DNA of 64,000 nt from Ornithodoros turicata (lineage: Eukaryota; Arthropoda; Arachnida; Ixodida; Argasidae): positions 76,631,807 through 76,695,806 of the forward strand of contig NC_088204.1 of NCBI RefSeq assembly GCF_037126465.1. The letters run 5' to 3'. The translations under genes and the position numbers were made by a program. The notes beneath the pieces were generated by a model, which saw nothing but the letters and a program-made list of their open reading frames with translations, ran no database searches and was not told the origin of the DNA. Shown one piece after another: positions 23,001-36,606 of this stretch. How positions within the stretch are numbered: position 1 is the first letter of the stretch; each line of letters begins with the position of its first letter.

Positions 23001-26000
23001 TCCGTGTACAGATCACCCACACCCTGGATGTCCACCACCACCAGCTCGTGGCCGGAACGTTCAAAAGTAAAGTGGCTAAATGCCTGCACACAAAGTGAGA
23101 GGCACTCAGAATAACAGTGATACACGAGTACCCTTGCACGTAGGCAGGGCGCAAGGGTCCGAATAATCGAGCAGTCCGAAAAAACAAATTTCGCTTCGAG
23201 TAAACTTTACTAAGCACTAGTAGGACGGAAACATTTGTCGATGGTTAACACCAGCTTGTATTTCCCAAAGCGGCATTTCGTCACTGTACACAGACAGAGG
23301 CATGCCATCATCAAGTCGGCTTCACCTAACGCACGCGTGCTTTCGGTGAAGCTCGCTTTACAGCGCGACTAGCGGGAGGACAGCACGTTCTGGGCCTTTT
23401 GAATCGAGCAGTTTGCCAAAAACGAAGACGCAAAGGCGTTACGACAGACCTCTTCTACTCAGAGCAATGGAAAATGAACAATCACTGCCTCAATTTTTTG
23501 CCTCTACGTTTTAGTTGGTTGATTTCTCTTGATCCAAATTTTGGATGAAACCAATGTTTTTGTCACCCCGAGAGAGAAATTTGCCGGTTAAGCAGGCAGA
23601 GTCCGAAATTTTGGACGTTCTTATACATGAACTCTAAGGGTTTCTATCCCGTGGCCGTTCTGCGAATGAGTCCGAATAATCCAGCACGTCCAAAAAATCA
23701 GTCAGCGACTGCATGTACTTGAACGAGCCCCTTGGCTGGAGCAGGCCTGTAGAATGTTTGGTTGTTGCTTATTTCAATAAAGTTTAGTACAGTCAAACTC
23801 CTTTACAACGAAACTCAGGGGACAGCAAAAAAAATTCGCAGTAAAGGTATTTTCGTTAAAAAGGATGCCCATTATTGGACCTATAAGGCTCCAGCTGGAC
23901 CGCAAAAAAATTTGCTGTAGTGGTATTTTCGTTAAAAAGGTGTTCGCTATAAAGGAGTTTGACTGTATTATGAACCGCAGGCGTTGCTATTTCGGGAAGA
24001 CGTTGCAAGCATGTTCACCCACTTCTTTTCGCAGTGTGTGCTGCAGAACAGAGCCAAGAAGCAGTTGAAATGAAATACTCTCACGAAGAAGCAACTATAT
24101 GGTTTTAAAAGTGCATATCAGCGACACAGGGTGCAAACTGGGTGAAACGATATCTTTTACACATCTTTCACATCAAGCTTTACACATATGTGTGCACAAT
24201 GCTTCCTTCACTATATTTTGACACATGTGTGCCATCATGTGAAGCCCAACAAAAAGAGGTCTATACTGCAACCAAAATAAGGAAAGCTAGTAGAGGAAAG
24301 CGAAGCTTCATGCGCAAAATATGACATTCGGTTTCCCAAACATGTCCCACCTGTGGAGTGAGTCTCATGTTCTCAGAACTGATGAACCCTGAGTTGGAGT
24401 TGTATTTTGTGTATTTCCCTTCAATGAAGTGTTCCAAGTGGTAGAGGGGCCGGCCGGGTCGATTGACAAACTCGATCACCGAGACTTGGAATATGTCCAC
24501 CTGTTCAAGGGCAAGAGATGAATCTTTTTGCTCACATGGTCCTCGAGGCAATGCGACCATTCGTACTGAAAACATGCTCCGCGTACACTATGCACAAAAA
24601 GTCAGCAATGGGGTCTACGTAAAGTTCCTAGTCCTTAAATGTCCACAAGAAGTTTATGTTGTCACATGGGCGTTTCAATGGTCACTGAAATGAATGACAA
24701 CTGAACTGAATGGTGCTGCTACACTGCCATTTTTCAATTATAGTGTTTCAACAATCATCGGAACGACCTTGAGACAGCTTTATAAAACTCGCATAGCAGT
24801 GGCTGAACTATTCCTTGTGACTGGGCTCAGGCAACGATTCTGCTGTTACTCTAAATTATTCAAGGTAAGTCACTATTCACGTTGCTTTTGCTTTGAATCG
24901 AGCTTGCGTTGCAGACAGAATGACAAGCCAATATATGGAACAATATGAGAAATCCAGCTGTTTGGAGATTCATAAAAAGCAATGAAAACCCAAGTGCGAG
25001 CACTTGGGGGCAACACAAAAAGGATATACAATAACTTTAATCAACACATACCTGCACCTAAATTATCAACGATCAGGCTCCTCCCATTCAAATGACAGAC
25101 TACCACAACGTGTGCAAACAGAAGAAGCAGCGGTTATCTTCTTCGTTATCTTTCGTTACAACCGGTACAATAAAACAGCCCCTCCGTACACAAGAATGCA
25201 ACAAACAATACCTTAATCTCCTAGCACTTCTGGTATCCATCTCACTTATAAAACTTTCAACTCTTACCCATACCGCACCCATTCTTTTAATCTTCAATGC
25301 CTTTTTATACAGAAGGGTCCCCAATTTTCTACTTCTAAACAGCACTCTGCCATTCCCTGTGCTGGGAGTTGCTATGCTCCCTCAGCGTTTGATTAAGGCA
25401 TCTATTAGTTTGCCCCATATAGTGGCATCCACGTTTTAAGGCAGCACATACCTTCTTGGGGGGGTTATGACGGTTGAACTCTTCCCCCCAGAGTTTGGCA
25501 TCCATCTGGAGCTTGACATCCTCAAAATAGACCTCTCTTTCCACTGGTTCCAGGTACCTCTTTGCAACATAGTTTGCTGCTGTGGCCCAATTGCAGGTGT
25601 GTGCAAAGTTTGACAGCTTCTTCCTGTAGAAAGAGAGATCTCATCACGGATCTGGACCCTAGCCGAATTCGTGCTAGGCACTTTTTTGAACTGCATGGTC
25701 AAAACAATTACTGGATAGAGGTGATCGAGATGTCACCCGTTATTTGAACAAACCTGTTGCAACATGGAATCAGTAGCATCTGACTTTTCAGGTTAAGCCT
25801 GAATTCTTCCGATTATTCTCCCCAGAATCAGCTTTGCTCCAATTCAGGTGAAATCCAATTCCTTCCCAGATTTCAATCGCGTATCAATTGTCAACTTGAC
25901 TAAATGTGCAATATTTAGTAGCGATCTGTATGCCTGTCTCATGTTTAGTGCAACAATAAGCCCTGCGACGCATATTTGATATTACAATGTTTGATGACTG

Positions 26001-28100
26001 TGACTATAAGTCTCGAGGAATGCATGTTTGACAATTATATGCCCCATTTAACTGCAGGTTGGTTGTTGCAGTGCAAGCAAAACAATACCCGATAACACCT
26101 GAATCAATAGCATCAAATTTCACCAAAAATTTCCCATTTAAAAATATCACACAATTTTTCACCCTTAATTCAGGAAGGGCGTTTAACCCGAAAAAGTCAG
26201 ACCCTAGGAATGGGGCACAAAGCTTCACATACGTGTATGAAGCATTGCCGCAAATGTGACTACGTGAGTAGTGTGTACATTCAACCATAAGCACTAGCGT
26301 GAATACACATGTTCGGACTTAATTACCCCCAACACAGGTGAACGTGAGATGATTACTGAAGTGTAAGTGCTGCAATCACTGACCCATTAAATTATCCCTA
26401 AAAGTACGAATATCCCGTGAAAACTTTTTTCAAAAATTTCAAGAGGCCTGTCACTCAGCTATCTACAAAAAAGTCTACTACCAAGCCAACCAGCTCTGTA
26501 GGATCAGATACCAGTTTCTGAGATGTGAGAGCAAGTGGTAAAAAATTGAAGGCACTACGAAACGCTATATAGTACAAACATAGGCGAGGACAGGTATGAG
26601 CACAGTTTAAAAGTCAGCACTCACATTCGAAAGCACTCTCGCATTGCACCACGTCCGAACGGCTGCAGAAAAGAGAGATGTTTTCGCTTGAGTGACGTCT
26701 GCTCCCGTTTCCGAAGCAAGCCCGCGTCATTGTCTTACCGCTTTGTCCATCTTCACCAGCGCATCGTCCTTAAGCAGCGACTTTGTGAGTGCATTGTAGC
26801 GATATCGTACTACCCTCTCCGGCTTCAGCTTCTCCAAGTGAAACTGCGCCCATGGATCTTCCATGTGGAGCGCCTGCCAGGCGGCACGTTTCCAGCGGAG
26901 GATGCGCACCTCTGACGGACTTAGAGGACGAACCAACTCTGCACGATCAAACGACCCAAATGCTCTACAGCACGCTCTTCGTCAAAACTCTCTTACTAAT
27001 GCAGTCGAACAGATTACAAACAGAGTGGCCTGTTTCATTCTTAATCACGGCCGACAAATGTCTAGCGTAACATTAACATAACATTAACATAACATTAACA
27101 TAACATTAACATAACATTAACATAACATTAACATTAACATGTTCGCTCATTCTCTTGTTCCCGACACAGCCTTAAGTTTTTATCGCCTTCCCTCATCAAT
27201 TTGTGCCATTATGTATTTTGTGCAAAGTATTTTGAGGATGTACTAAACTACTACCTTTCTTGCGCCAGTAATATTTGCGTATTACTTTATATGACTATAT
27301 AATAACTGCACATATGTAACTTTATAATTGTGCGTCCCGATCATGCGTCATTCGTATTTTCGTTCTTTTTCTTTTTGCTTTATTTAAAGACCTAATGCAC
27401 TAGCGTAAATGCGTTCTCCCCTGGGATATGAGTTTCGCGCATATTCCAATAATCCGACTTCCACAAACTGGAGGTCACGCAAGATATTGGCTCTGATGAC
27501 AGAAAGATAGTACAGAAAAACTGCAACTTGTAAAGAATAAGCATCACAAGGCCAAAATTTGCAAACTATTAAGCCCGCAAAATGAACCACTTTATACAAT
27601 ATTTATTATAAAATTATACAATATATGTTTCCTTTTTACACTCCTGTCAGGAAAGTCACACATTGAGGGTACTGAGGTTAGCATCTCAACTGCCCCATAG
27701 CACAAATATGTGCAATTTTATCAAATGTGGTATGGGCAATCTCTGAATTGTAGCACCAAGAATTCATGAAACTTAGTGGCCGTGCATAGCAAAATATGCG
27801 GCCTGTGTCCGATCCGTCAAGAATCAAGGTTACAATTTTTTTTTGTAGAGTATAACACATAAATAAAAACTTTGGACCCTTACCAACGGCTTTCTTGCGT
27901 GGACTGCGCGTGACCATCTCGACCACGCTTTTTCTCTTGAGCCCCATAGCCACGGAGAAGATCTTGGAGTCCCTCCGGCGTCTCTGAAATTTCCCCTCCT
28001 CGTCTGGGTCCTCGAATGCATTGGGATTCTTTTTGATGTCATCCAAGCTGAGCGGATGAAGGACCAGCTCGGAATGTTCTTCCTCGGCGGACACCGACAT
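20049..28100 (-). CDS. EEF2K: Eukaryotic elongation factor 2 kinase (alpha-kinase)
   Basis: Thirteen minus-strand exons fit in phase: 28100-27884, 26911-26739, 26662-26625, 25623-25452, 24500-24351, 23083-22820, 22751-22584, 22547-22275, 21928-21791, 21688-21485, 20825-20701, 20623-20445 and 20161-20049. The product is 737 residues (human 725). It is the calmodulin-dependent kinase that phosphorylates and inactivates eEF2. Before the kinase domain, RWKRAAWQALHMEDPWAQF matches the calmodulin-binding segment. The alpha-kinase domain shows FGRGAMRECF, the nucleotide-binding lysine in YVAKRY, VDIQGVGDLYTDPQ, GDGNLG, and the zinc-binding HSHICNSVC. A serine-rich regulatory linker follows. The C-terminal Sel1-like helical repeats include DEGGEYDG and GGYGLNKD. 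The start at 28100 is the first ATG; the open frame upstream lacks one. The acceptor of exon 8 (22547) is chosen by frame and is the weakest junction. Confidence 0.95.
20945..21462. mobile_element. Decayed Tigger/pogo-like sequence in an EEF2K intron
   Basis: Phrases such as CTCGTTATTATGACAACTCG and GTTAGTATGACCA recur on the left, and similar words close the right side near 21381-21460. A GT run followed by a G run sits at 21331-21368. No intact ends or coding sequence remain. Confidence 0.35.
23155..23690. mobile_element. Tigger-like remnant in an EEF2K intron
   Basis: GTCCGAATAATCGAGCAGTCC near 23158 and GTCCGAATAATCCAGCACGTCC near 23670 mark the two sides. The middle (23290-23480) is similar, on the opposite strand, to the element at 18574-19157. 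No open transposase frame survives. Confidence 0.45.
23790..23965. mobile_element. Tigger/pogo-type MITE with TA duplication
   Basis: The 176-bp element begins CAGTCAAACTCCTTTACAAC and ends with CTATAAAGGAGTTTGACTG. It is flanked by TA at 23788-23789 and 23966-23967. TA duplication and CAG ends fit pogo/Tigger elements. A one-ended relative occurs at 54472. Confidence 0.8.
27068..27150. repeat. 11-bp tandem repeat (ATAACATTAAC), about seven units
   Basis: The unit ATAACATTAAC is repeated head to tail in the first intron of EEF2K with almost no variation. Confidence 0.9.
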
Positions 28101-31100
28101 CCTCGCCGTCGACGCGTAAATCTCCGGATAGCTTGTCGTCACTCCTCAGGCCTCACGACTGGTGAGGAAAGCGAGGCGTGCAGACGACGGGGACGAGAAG
28201 TGGATCTCTGTGGAATACAAGGAGAGAGACATTTACTGTGTATTCACACGAATGACATCCTCACGGAATATTCTAATAGAAGAAAAAGCGAAAACACTGC
28301 TGACAGAGACGAAGTTCCGACGTGTGTTATGTTGAGCATTCACACGGTGCGGAATACCGGGAGTGGCGTACTGCGCACTTAGCAGACGACACCGTCACAG
28401 TCTTTCCTGTCGTCTGCTACAGAATATCTTGTAGCTGTGTTGCAGGATATTCCCCACGGTTAGCAGTGTACGTGAACACTCAACGTTGAGTGCTCGCGCT
28501 CAGAAAGCTACGACATTTTTCGCGTCTTCCGCTTCTGCGGGGAATGTCACTCATGTGAATACACGGTTAGCGTCCAAAGGACGTTAAAGAATCGTGGAGG
28601 GCACCTCAAACATTAATTTTTTTACTGTGCGATATGAACATAATAGTATAGTCAACCCTCGATTTGTGAACAGTGACAGTTTCCTCGAAAATTGTTCACA
28701 AAAACGAGGCATTCATAAATTGAAGTATGAAAGTGGGTGAGTGCTAGTGACAGAAGATGGGTGACTGAGGATGTGAGATGGGAATTTTAGCCCATTTTTA
28801 TTCGTCTACTTCGATTAACTAATTAAATAATACTCTGGCGCGTTGACTCTCCAGTGCTGATTTTGCCCAGGAGAGAATATATATCCCAGGGCTACTGCTG
28901 CCATTCCACCCAGAACATGTTGCCAAAACAAGATTCTAAATGAGCAACGCTGAAGTTTCTGCGCACCCACCTCAGCAGCAGGATGCAACAACAAAGAGGA
29001 AACCGTATTCCGCAGAGGAAAATATTTTCATGGCACGTTTACTGAAAGCACTACGCCATACTGCCAATACTTTGATATTGGCAGTATTGATATTGGATAT
29101 ATTTTGTTTGGTGGCCCGTCCCTCTCCGTCCGCGCGTACTGTGACGGACATACGACTTCAGGACCAACACGTGAAGTGTCATTTACACGACATCTACATT
29201 AAGACATCTACATTTACGTACAAACTAGTATAGCACACGAGCAAGAACTCGAGCATGTACATCTACCTTGTGAAATCAACATGATAACGAATTATGATAA
29301 CGTTTCCGTGGCCAAATGGCCTCCCACTTTACAGGCTACTTATTGTGACCAGATAAGGTTCCAGTGAATAGAGTGTTTTATGAAGTATTGAGGACGTTCT
29401 TGCACCAACAATAGGAGGAGGTGATAGAAGTAACAAAATGTCGACACAGAGAAGTAATAGCAATATTAAATTTCCTCGCACTCTTAATATGTGCTTTGTC
29501 GACATGGATATAAATATGCACAGTATAAAGGTGCGTTCACAAGGCATAGATTTCACTGCTACATCGCTACAAAGGTATCAATAGCTTCGATAGTACAGCT
29601 ATTTTTAGAAGTTCGTTACACAGCATACAATGTCAAATGAAAAGGGTAGTGCTCCAAAAGTAAAAAAATAACAAATTATATTGTAATGTTAAATGGCAGC
29701 TTTATGTTGTGAGAAAACTATGATCAGAAAATTATACGAACAAGCAACTATCTGACTATGGGAATGGTTAAAAGCTATTTACCTGCAAGATTCAAAGGGA
29801 CTGCCTGATTGTATGAACAGCACGTATCATTAAAGAAGTGTTATTAACCAACCGGCTACAACACAATAGCTATACCATAATAGCAGTACCATACCAAGCG
29901 CTAGTTTACAGCAGAGAGTACATTAAACAGTACTGAAACAAACCTCGTCTTTTCATCTCACTTCACTGCTTGGCGTCATCACTGAGAGCATCACTTCACA
30001 GAACATCACCTCCGAGCACACAAATTACATTCACAGCCACAAGCCAATCGCACACATGACCAAGCACTGCATCCAGACAGACACAGACGTATGTGCTGCA
30101 GAACATTATCTCCACACACTCAACACAGATAAGCTCCAAACGAGTGTCGCTGAAAACAACGTTCTTATCAAAATAAAAAATCTCAATGGGTGCCCTGCAA
30201 TACACAAGGATACAGGAAACTATCGCCGATTGGGACTTCTGTAAGATGAGGAAATGATATCGGAGACAAAAACATTCATCATGTGGAAAAAGAAAAATGC
30301 AATGAAAACACCAGCAACCTATATTGCAGATTATCGTGACAGGAGACATGCCCGAGGGTTTGCCCCATTTTCGTTTTAGGCGGGTTACGCGAGATTCTGC
30401 CCTCCAGAAGCACGAAAGAAAAGCAGACGTAGAAAGGAAAGAATCGCAAAATAAAAGAAAGTGAAATCAGTCATTCTTTTTCCTGCTTACTAGAGATTAC
30501 ATCAGACGTCATTAAAGGGAAAAGCTCGACTTCCTCGGGGCGTGTAGCAATGTTGCTCAATGTCATTCCGACAACTGACTGACTGACTCTTCTGTATTTT
30601 CAGGGAAGTCTACAGTGAGGAGAACAACACGCATTTATCGCTGCTTTGCCTTATTGACATTTTAATTAGAAGTTCAGCAAAAGAGGTCACAGACCTTTTT
30701 GTTAGATGTCTCAAGCACTTTTCAGGTATGGTAAGGTACCTTGTAGTAAATGTATTAAAAATGAGTTTTGCCAATAACGTTTTGTTAAGTGTTCTAAAAG
30801 TACTTTCCTTTACTGTCTTTGTTAAATGTCTAAAAAGTAATTTCCTTCGCACATCGTGTGTTGAAAGGTCTGGGAGTAGTTTTCTCTATGAACAACAGAC
30901 ACTTTCCCAACATGATTTTTTGGCAAATGTTGAGAAATAAAATGTTGAGAGAAACACAGCATCGAACTATGTGCCCACATACGTGCAGTGTCCACATACA
31001 TTAATAATAAATATGCACTACTTCAGCGTGGTTTTCCCACAAATCTTGGCAATATGTTGCTACATCGAACGCATGTTGCAACAGTAGTGACCATATAATC

Positions 31101-33479
31101 AAAATACAGCAAATATTAGCACCTAAAAGTATGCCTTCCCACCTTTAACATCCATAATGCATAGTAGCCACAACTCTTTCACATAACTTTCCTCCTCATA
31201 TTTCCTCCTCATACAGGTGAACGATGCAACAGATGCCCGCAGAGCAAGAACACAAGAATCGCGCTCGGAACACACCCCAGAGAAAGACAGCACTGCACAC
31301 GTTGCAAAACACGTTGCTTTTCAACTCGACGTCACTTTGCCGGGGAGGTTGGCAGGATTCTGTGAGACAGATTCACGCAATCTCCGCACGGATGGAAGCT
31401 TTTGAACCGCTGCCAAGAAGTGTGTGCACTATTTGGAGTGCACAATGTGAGAAAGCGTTAACGACTTCCAAAGTTTTGGGACTATTTATAGTCTCTTGGT
31501 TGTCTCCCGTCAAGGCATGCTGAGTCACGTAGGTACCCTCTGTGTTCTAGCTTGTTTACTACCACATACCCACGCTTTTTGGTATAACTAACCAAATTAA
31601 TACGATCGATTTAACCTCGTTATCGACCAATTAAACTGAAGTTCACCAAAGTACCTCCCAATCCTTCTGCACTTAAAGCACCTTTGTGTTCCCCACTTTA
31701 CAAATGATATGCGGTGACAGTTCTTGAGGCACTCTCTCAAATTCAGACTTCGATTAGCTATCCAATGATAATGTTTATCATTATACTGCAATATTGTTAT
31801 TCATTTATTCTTATTTATTATTATTCAATTATCATTATTATTTATTAAACTATTCTTATTTATTTCATTTCAGTATAATGATAACCATTATTATTATACT
31901 AAAAGGAAATAAATAAGAATAGTTTGAAAGCGGTCAAGAACATGCTGCTCTAAGTGCCCTTCCGCTTCTAAACTATTGCTCGTTAGTCAAGATAACAACA
32001 GACAACCAAACATTATCACTGTGTAAAGTTAATAAAAGTGCATAGGATACACGCTACCACACAGTCTTACACAATTGTGAAGATAATTGTAACTACACAT
32101 TTGCCGGTACAGCTGCCACGTGCCACACGTGCAAGCAGTCACGTCTGCAGGGCAACAAAACATCTGTATCACGCTCGGGCATGTCCTCTGAACAGACTCT
32201 TTCTTTCATTTGATAGAGAGCCAAGTAGGTCATTGCCCCCTCTTTCACATAATGCCCTCCCCAATTTCCTCTCCCCTCTATAAATGAGAATTTCTTTTAG
32301 GTGTGGTGTGCAAAAGAGGCAGAACAAGATCAGGAGGAACCATTTCTGGTTCTGTACCTCGTTCGTATGCAATGACCTTTTTGCTCACCTGCTGTGCTTC
32401 CGCACAGCGACGTCTGCTTTAAAAAGGGTTTGGGGTCAGGCAGCCACGTGGAGGAAGTCTGCTTTGATAAAATAGATGTATTCCTGATTTGTGTGTACAA
32501 TTTAATATTTTCCCGGATCAATTCATTTGTAAAATTAATGGGTCCAGAGTCCTTAAAAAAATTCAAAAGCTAAGAACAATAGGAAGATTTCTTTCTATAT
32601 GAAACGTTATAACGTTCCAAGCTGATGTGAGCTTTTCACATAAGCCTACAGTTTTTTTAAATATATATATATTTTACTGTAACTGTAATGTAAGGAAGCA
32701 AGTGATCTCGTGATACTGATGTATGTTGGGAACACCTGAGACTAGGGACAGGAAAAAAGGACAACACACAAGGGAGTTGTTTGTTAGGCTACAATTTAAT
32801 GTTTAATACAATGTTTAAAAGGCTACAATTTCTAGCCACTATAAATTGGTGAATGTGCTCAGTATGCCAATATTGTGTTGTAGTATTCAATTTGATGGTT
32901 TACTAAAATTTACAAAAATTCATTATGTTAAAACATTTTTCACAAAAGCATAAAACTTAAATACATAATTATTGTGAAATTTGCACAATTAAAATTTTTT
33001 GTAGGCCCGCGCGTTCAAATCTTCCGTTACAAATATGACCCACATCAACACTGGTGTACAAAACTCAAGACAAGCGAAAACGTATCCCTGATCCGGATCA
33101 TATAATCGTGTCGTTCCGTCGTTTTCCTCGATCCATTACAAGCGCACAAATAATAATAAGCGCAACACAAGGTTATAGGAGACATTTCAGTAGCTCGAAA
33201 CACGCTCCAAGGGGGGCCGCAACCTAAATATGTCGTCTGCAAACGTGACTTTCGCTTGGACTTTGATGGTCATACGTCCCTCGGCCAGAACACAATTACT
33301 GACCAAAGGTCGTGCCAAGTCCGAAACAAATATTAAGGTGGAGAGTATGTGAGAGAAAAAAAAAACAAAGAGAAACGCAGATAGTAAAAAAGAAAAAAAA
33401 AAAAAAAAAAAGGAGGAAGAAAGAACGAGGAACCAGGAGGAACCAAACCGGCCGGACAGCCACGTGCTCCTCGCACCAT
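28101..33479. other. Gene-poor region upstream of EEF2K
   Basis: No exon of a known family was found. The EEF2K promoter and untranslated exons should lie in the first kilobase or so. A plus-strand ATG frame at 28940-29233 begins with a KRKPYSAEENIFMARLLKAL segment that weakly recalls Myb/SANT-like domains of transposon-derived proteins. A degenerate tandem array of about 40-60 bp units lies at 30660-30870. A perfect 13-bp inverted repeat (TATCATTATACTG/CAGTATAATGATA) lies near 31774 and 31874. GT-, A- and T-rich low-complexity sequence is common. Confidence 0.4.
28940..29233 (+). other. Unassigned 97-codon open frame
   Basis: The frame starts with ATG and has a charged N-terminal half, then a hydrophobic stretch (residues 44-57). 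The segment KRKPYSAEEN is the only part that recalls a known domain (Myb/SANT-like), and the similarity is weak. It lies in AT-rich intergenic sequence with no visible splice partners. It may be a fragment of an old transposon. Confidence 0.2.
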
Positions 33480-33668
33480 TTAAATTCTTAAGAAATATAA
33501 CGAAAGTTGAGATCGGAGCCCATTTCTACCTCTTGCGAATTTCATAGCGACGTAAAATGCAGTTAATACGCTAATGACCAGCCACAGTATCCAAAATACA
33601 GCATTTCGAAGTTTCCATCCACTTTCGGCACGCCCAAGGTCAAACATAGGCCGCGTGCACGTCGACAT
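33480..33668 (-). CDS. Hypothetical small single-pass membrane protein
   Basis: From the ATG at 33668 the minus strand encodes 62 residues. The first 21 are polar, then a clear hydrophobic segment follows (AVFWILWLVISVLTAFYVAM), then a basic tail. The frame continues open upstream to about 33926 without another good start. A GTAGAA donor-like site after the hydrophobic segment means the tail could be spliced differently. I do not recognise the family. Confidence 0.3.
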   Translation of the reverse strand: MSTCTRPMFDLGRAESGWKLRNAVFWILWLVISVLTAFYVAMKFARGRNGLRSQLSLYFLRI

Positions 33669-35251
33669 CGTCACGGCAAAGTGCTTTCTGCTTACCTCCG
33701 AAGCTGTTCCAAGTGTAGTGGCGATGAAGCTTCGACTGTCGGAGCGTCTTGATGATCCAATCTTCGAGAAGCTGCAGCTGTAAAATAAACAATAAGTTAC
33801 ATTTAATTTTTCTCTCGCTCCCAAAACGTTCGACGGCCGGCCCCGTACAGCGCCATGTTCGCGCATTGGTGCGGACGGTACGAGTTCCGAATAGGAGAGA
33901 GGGTAAAATGAAGAGCTGTCACGCAATGACAGCTATCGTACCTTTCTGTGCAAAATGACACGTTTCGTGTAGCAGTACCTTCTGGACTGTGGATACATCA
34001 ACAGACTTCGACACAAATACATTCGCTCCTCAAACACCTTCGAGTGCTCGTTCCCTGCACCCGCTCGTTCGCGCTAGGCCTTCTTGCCGATACGAACTGT
34101 TACTCGGTGCGGTTTAGGCTGCTGGACAGGACAGTGGAAGAGACAACCGCACTTAAGAAAAGGAGAAAAGAGTTCCACACGCAAGGTTCCGGTCACCAAT
34201 CACCTATTCCAACAGCTAAAACATGTGGAAAACTCCTCTGTTTGTTGACAAACGACCGACAACACGGCCCAGAACGAAGGCTGCCGCAGAAAGCTGCATA
34301 GGGCTCCGCCTTTCCAGACAGGGCTCGACCAATCGCGTCGCTCAATTTCCATTCAGACGACTGCGAAAACGAAACCAAAACAAACCAAGCGCTTCGTCTT
34401 TTTCTTTTTATCATCTTGTTTCCTTCGTTTTTTTTTCCCACAACAAGTATTGATTTGATTTTTTTCCACGAACACGGAGAAAGCACCTACAAACTGTTTT
34501 TTAATGGCTATGCTGACAACACTCTGACAAGGTAAGGGGGAGAGGGGAAGATGATGTGTTTTTTTTAAACGAAGAAAAGGAAAGGTCTGCTAGGATTCTA
34601 ATTTTACAAGAAAATGTCGAGAGAGAAATTCACACACGTCTCTGCAGTTGTCCAGAAAATTTATTATTTACATGTGAAATTTACATAGCAAGAACAAATA
34701 CAACAAATCCAGTTCTGGTAAATTAACTTTTACAATACACTGCATCCACGTTCAAATGACGTTCATATGTACAATTATTTCATGAATTATGAAGGATTGC
34801 AGCAGGCGAAACATGAATCTTTGTACTGATGGAGCTGCATGGTGAAACATGTCAAGTTTTCGGTGCAAAATTTGGGACAGACACACTATCGATGGAATAC
34901 AATAAGCAGGATCCTGAATCTATAGTTGCAAACACAAGAGGGACGTCGTCTGCAAGGGGCCGTTGTAAGGCAGCTATGTCAGAAAGGGTCGGAGGTCCGT
35001 CCTCTATTCTGTAATCCGAATGCAAGACGTAATTATTAGCTACAAGGCAAGGATAAATCTGGACTGTCATCCACTATTCAGCATGCGACAAGAACAACTG
35101 TAAGAACACTGAGATGCCTAAAAGAATATGTGACCCCCGCTTGGCCTGGTTTCATCCTCAACATTTTAACACCTTCCAATGTGTCACAAAAATGAGACAT
35201 CCCCGAGCGGACATGTCTATAGCTGTTCACATGTGGCAGTGAATGCAGTTA

Positions 35252-35818
35252 CCGTAATTTCACGCGTATAAGCCGCACTGCAGATAAGCCGCAGGACCCG
35301 TTTTTAGGAACGTTTTGAAAATTTTCAGGCAGATAAGCCGCTGGCAATACGACGCGACTGATTTGTGCGACAAAGGAGACCATAGAGAAGGCCATAAACT
35401 CTGTGGTCTATACTTCGGGGTCGGCATGGTTTACAACGAAGGAGGCCAGTTCTTGTGTTCTACCAAGATCAGATTGTGTACCTTGTTTTGTGTTTTTCAT
35501 GGATCGACGGGTCAGTGGCCTTCCAGAAGACACGAATCACTGTCATCACTTTCGTTAAAGCTGCTTGGGGGAATGCATCAGGAAGATCAATGTACTCGAA
35601 TGAGGACCCATCCCTGTTCCGCACTGTTGGTGCATCGGCAGGGCAGTGCTGTTCCAGAGACACTGTCGGTCCTTTTGTTAAAACCGGTGTATGGGGAAAA
35701 TACCAGGGAAAAATAGCCGTCAGATAAGCGCACCGGTGGATAAGCCGCAGAGCGCCCGCGCGAAAAAAAAAAGAAAGAAATTGCGCATAAGCCGTGGCTA
35801 ATACGCGTGAAATTACGG
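35252..35818. mobile_element. Tigger/pogo-type element with GATAAGCCGC repeats
   Basis: The 567-bp element begins CCGTAATTTCACGCGTATAA and ends TACGCGTGAAATTACGG, flanked by TA at 35250-35251 and 35819-35820. The word ATAAGCCGC is repeated several times near both ends. Overlapping frames across the middle on both strands are probably remains of a transposase, with several frame breaks. Confidence 0.85.
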
Positions 35819-35819
35819 T

Positions 35820-36606
35820 ATGTCGTCTGTTTGTTTGTCTTTTGGCAGATAAGCGCTGGTAACACTCTTGCAGACAGCTTTTCACTCTCCCTCAATGGTA
35901 TCAGAATACCGTATTAAGGGGACGGTCTCATCTCGAAACCCATCTATGAAACCAATACCGCTATGTTTGGCATCGGACATCCAAAAAGCGTTTAGATATT
36001 AAATAAACAAATTTGAAAGATCAGCGTTGCTGCCGGAGCCGCAAAGGCTCCGGTGGCGTGACGTCACTCCATAAGCGGAGGAGTGAGAGGGCGGACCTCA
36101 GGAGGGAAGGGTGCCGTCCAGACGCCCCCTAACTCCGCGAGACGCCCGCGGCATTCTTTTTCTCAAGGTCGCGCCCTCATTGGTTACTAGGGAGTGGCGT
36201 TTTTTCTCGTTTTTCCAGAGAGGGAATTCCGGCATACTCTCAAGATCCAGCGTCTGCTCTTGTCATGTGTTCCATCGAATAACAGTCAAACTACCCCTCT
36301 CTCCTTCGTATGGCATGTGAATGTAACCTCCTTTCCTCGCACTTTGGTGCTGAAACTAGAGACGACAAAAAAGAGGCAGAGCCGAGGACCGATCTCTGCA
36401 GATTTTTGACAAATTTATTTCAGCAACTGCCATTGCGTTGTCTTACCAGGTGCTATACTGAGTAAAATGACCACGAGGAACCCAATTTCCATAAACTGAA
36501 ATGAAATAAAAATCATACCAATGTGTGGGAAATGTTCCTGGAAAAAAAAATAGATCCCTTGACCGCATGTCTCTCTGTCACCTAAGTTATTTACCATGAA
36601 TTTTTA
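35820..36606. other. Intergenic region downstream of TSEN54
   Basis: No recognisable exon was found. TTTATT at 36413-36418 would be a minus-strand poly-A signal about 190 bp past the proposed TSEN54 stop. A short minus-strand hydrophobic frame at 36490-36440 is bracketed by plausible splice sites but matches no family. Confidence 0.35.

Noticed and set aside
27068..27150. Possible telomere-like repeat
   Set aside because: The 11-bp unit ATAACATTAAC is not an arthropod telomere motif (TTAGG) and lies in an intron.
27678..28142. EEF2K start upstream at 28142
   Set aside because: The codon there is GTG, not ATG; the first in-frame ATG is at 28100.
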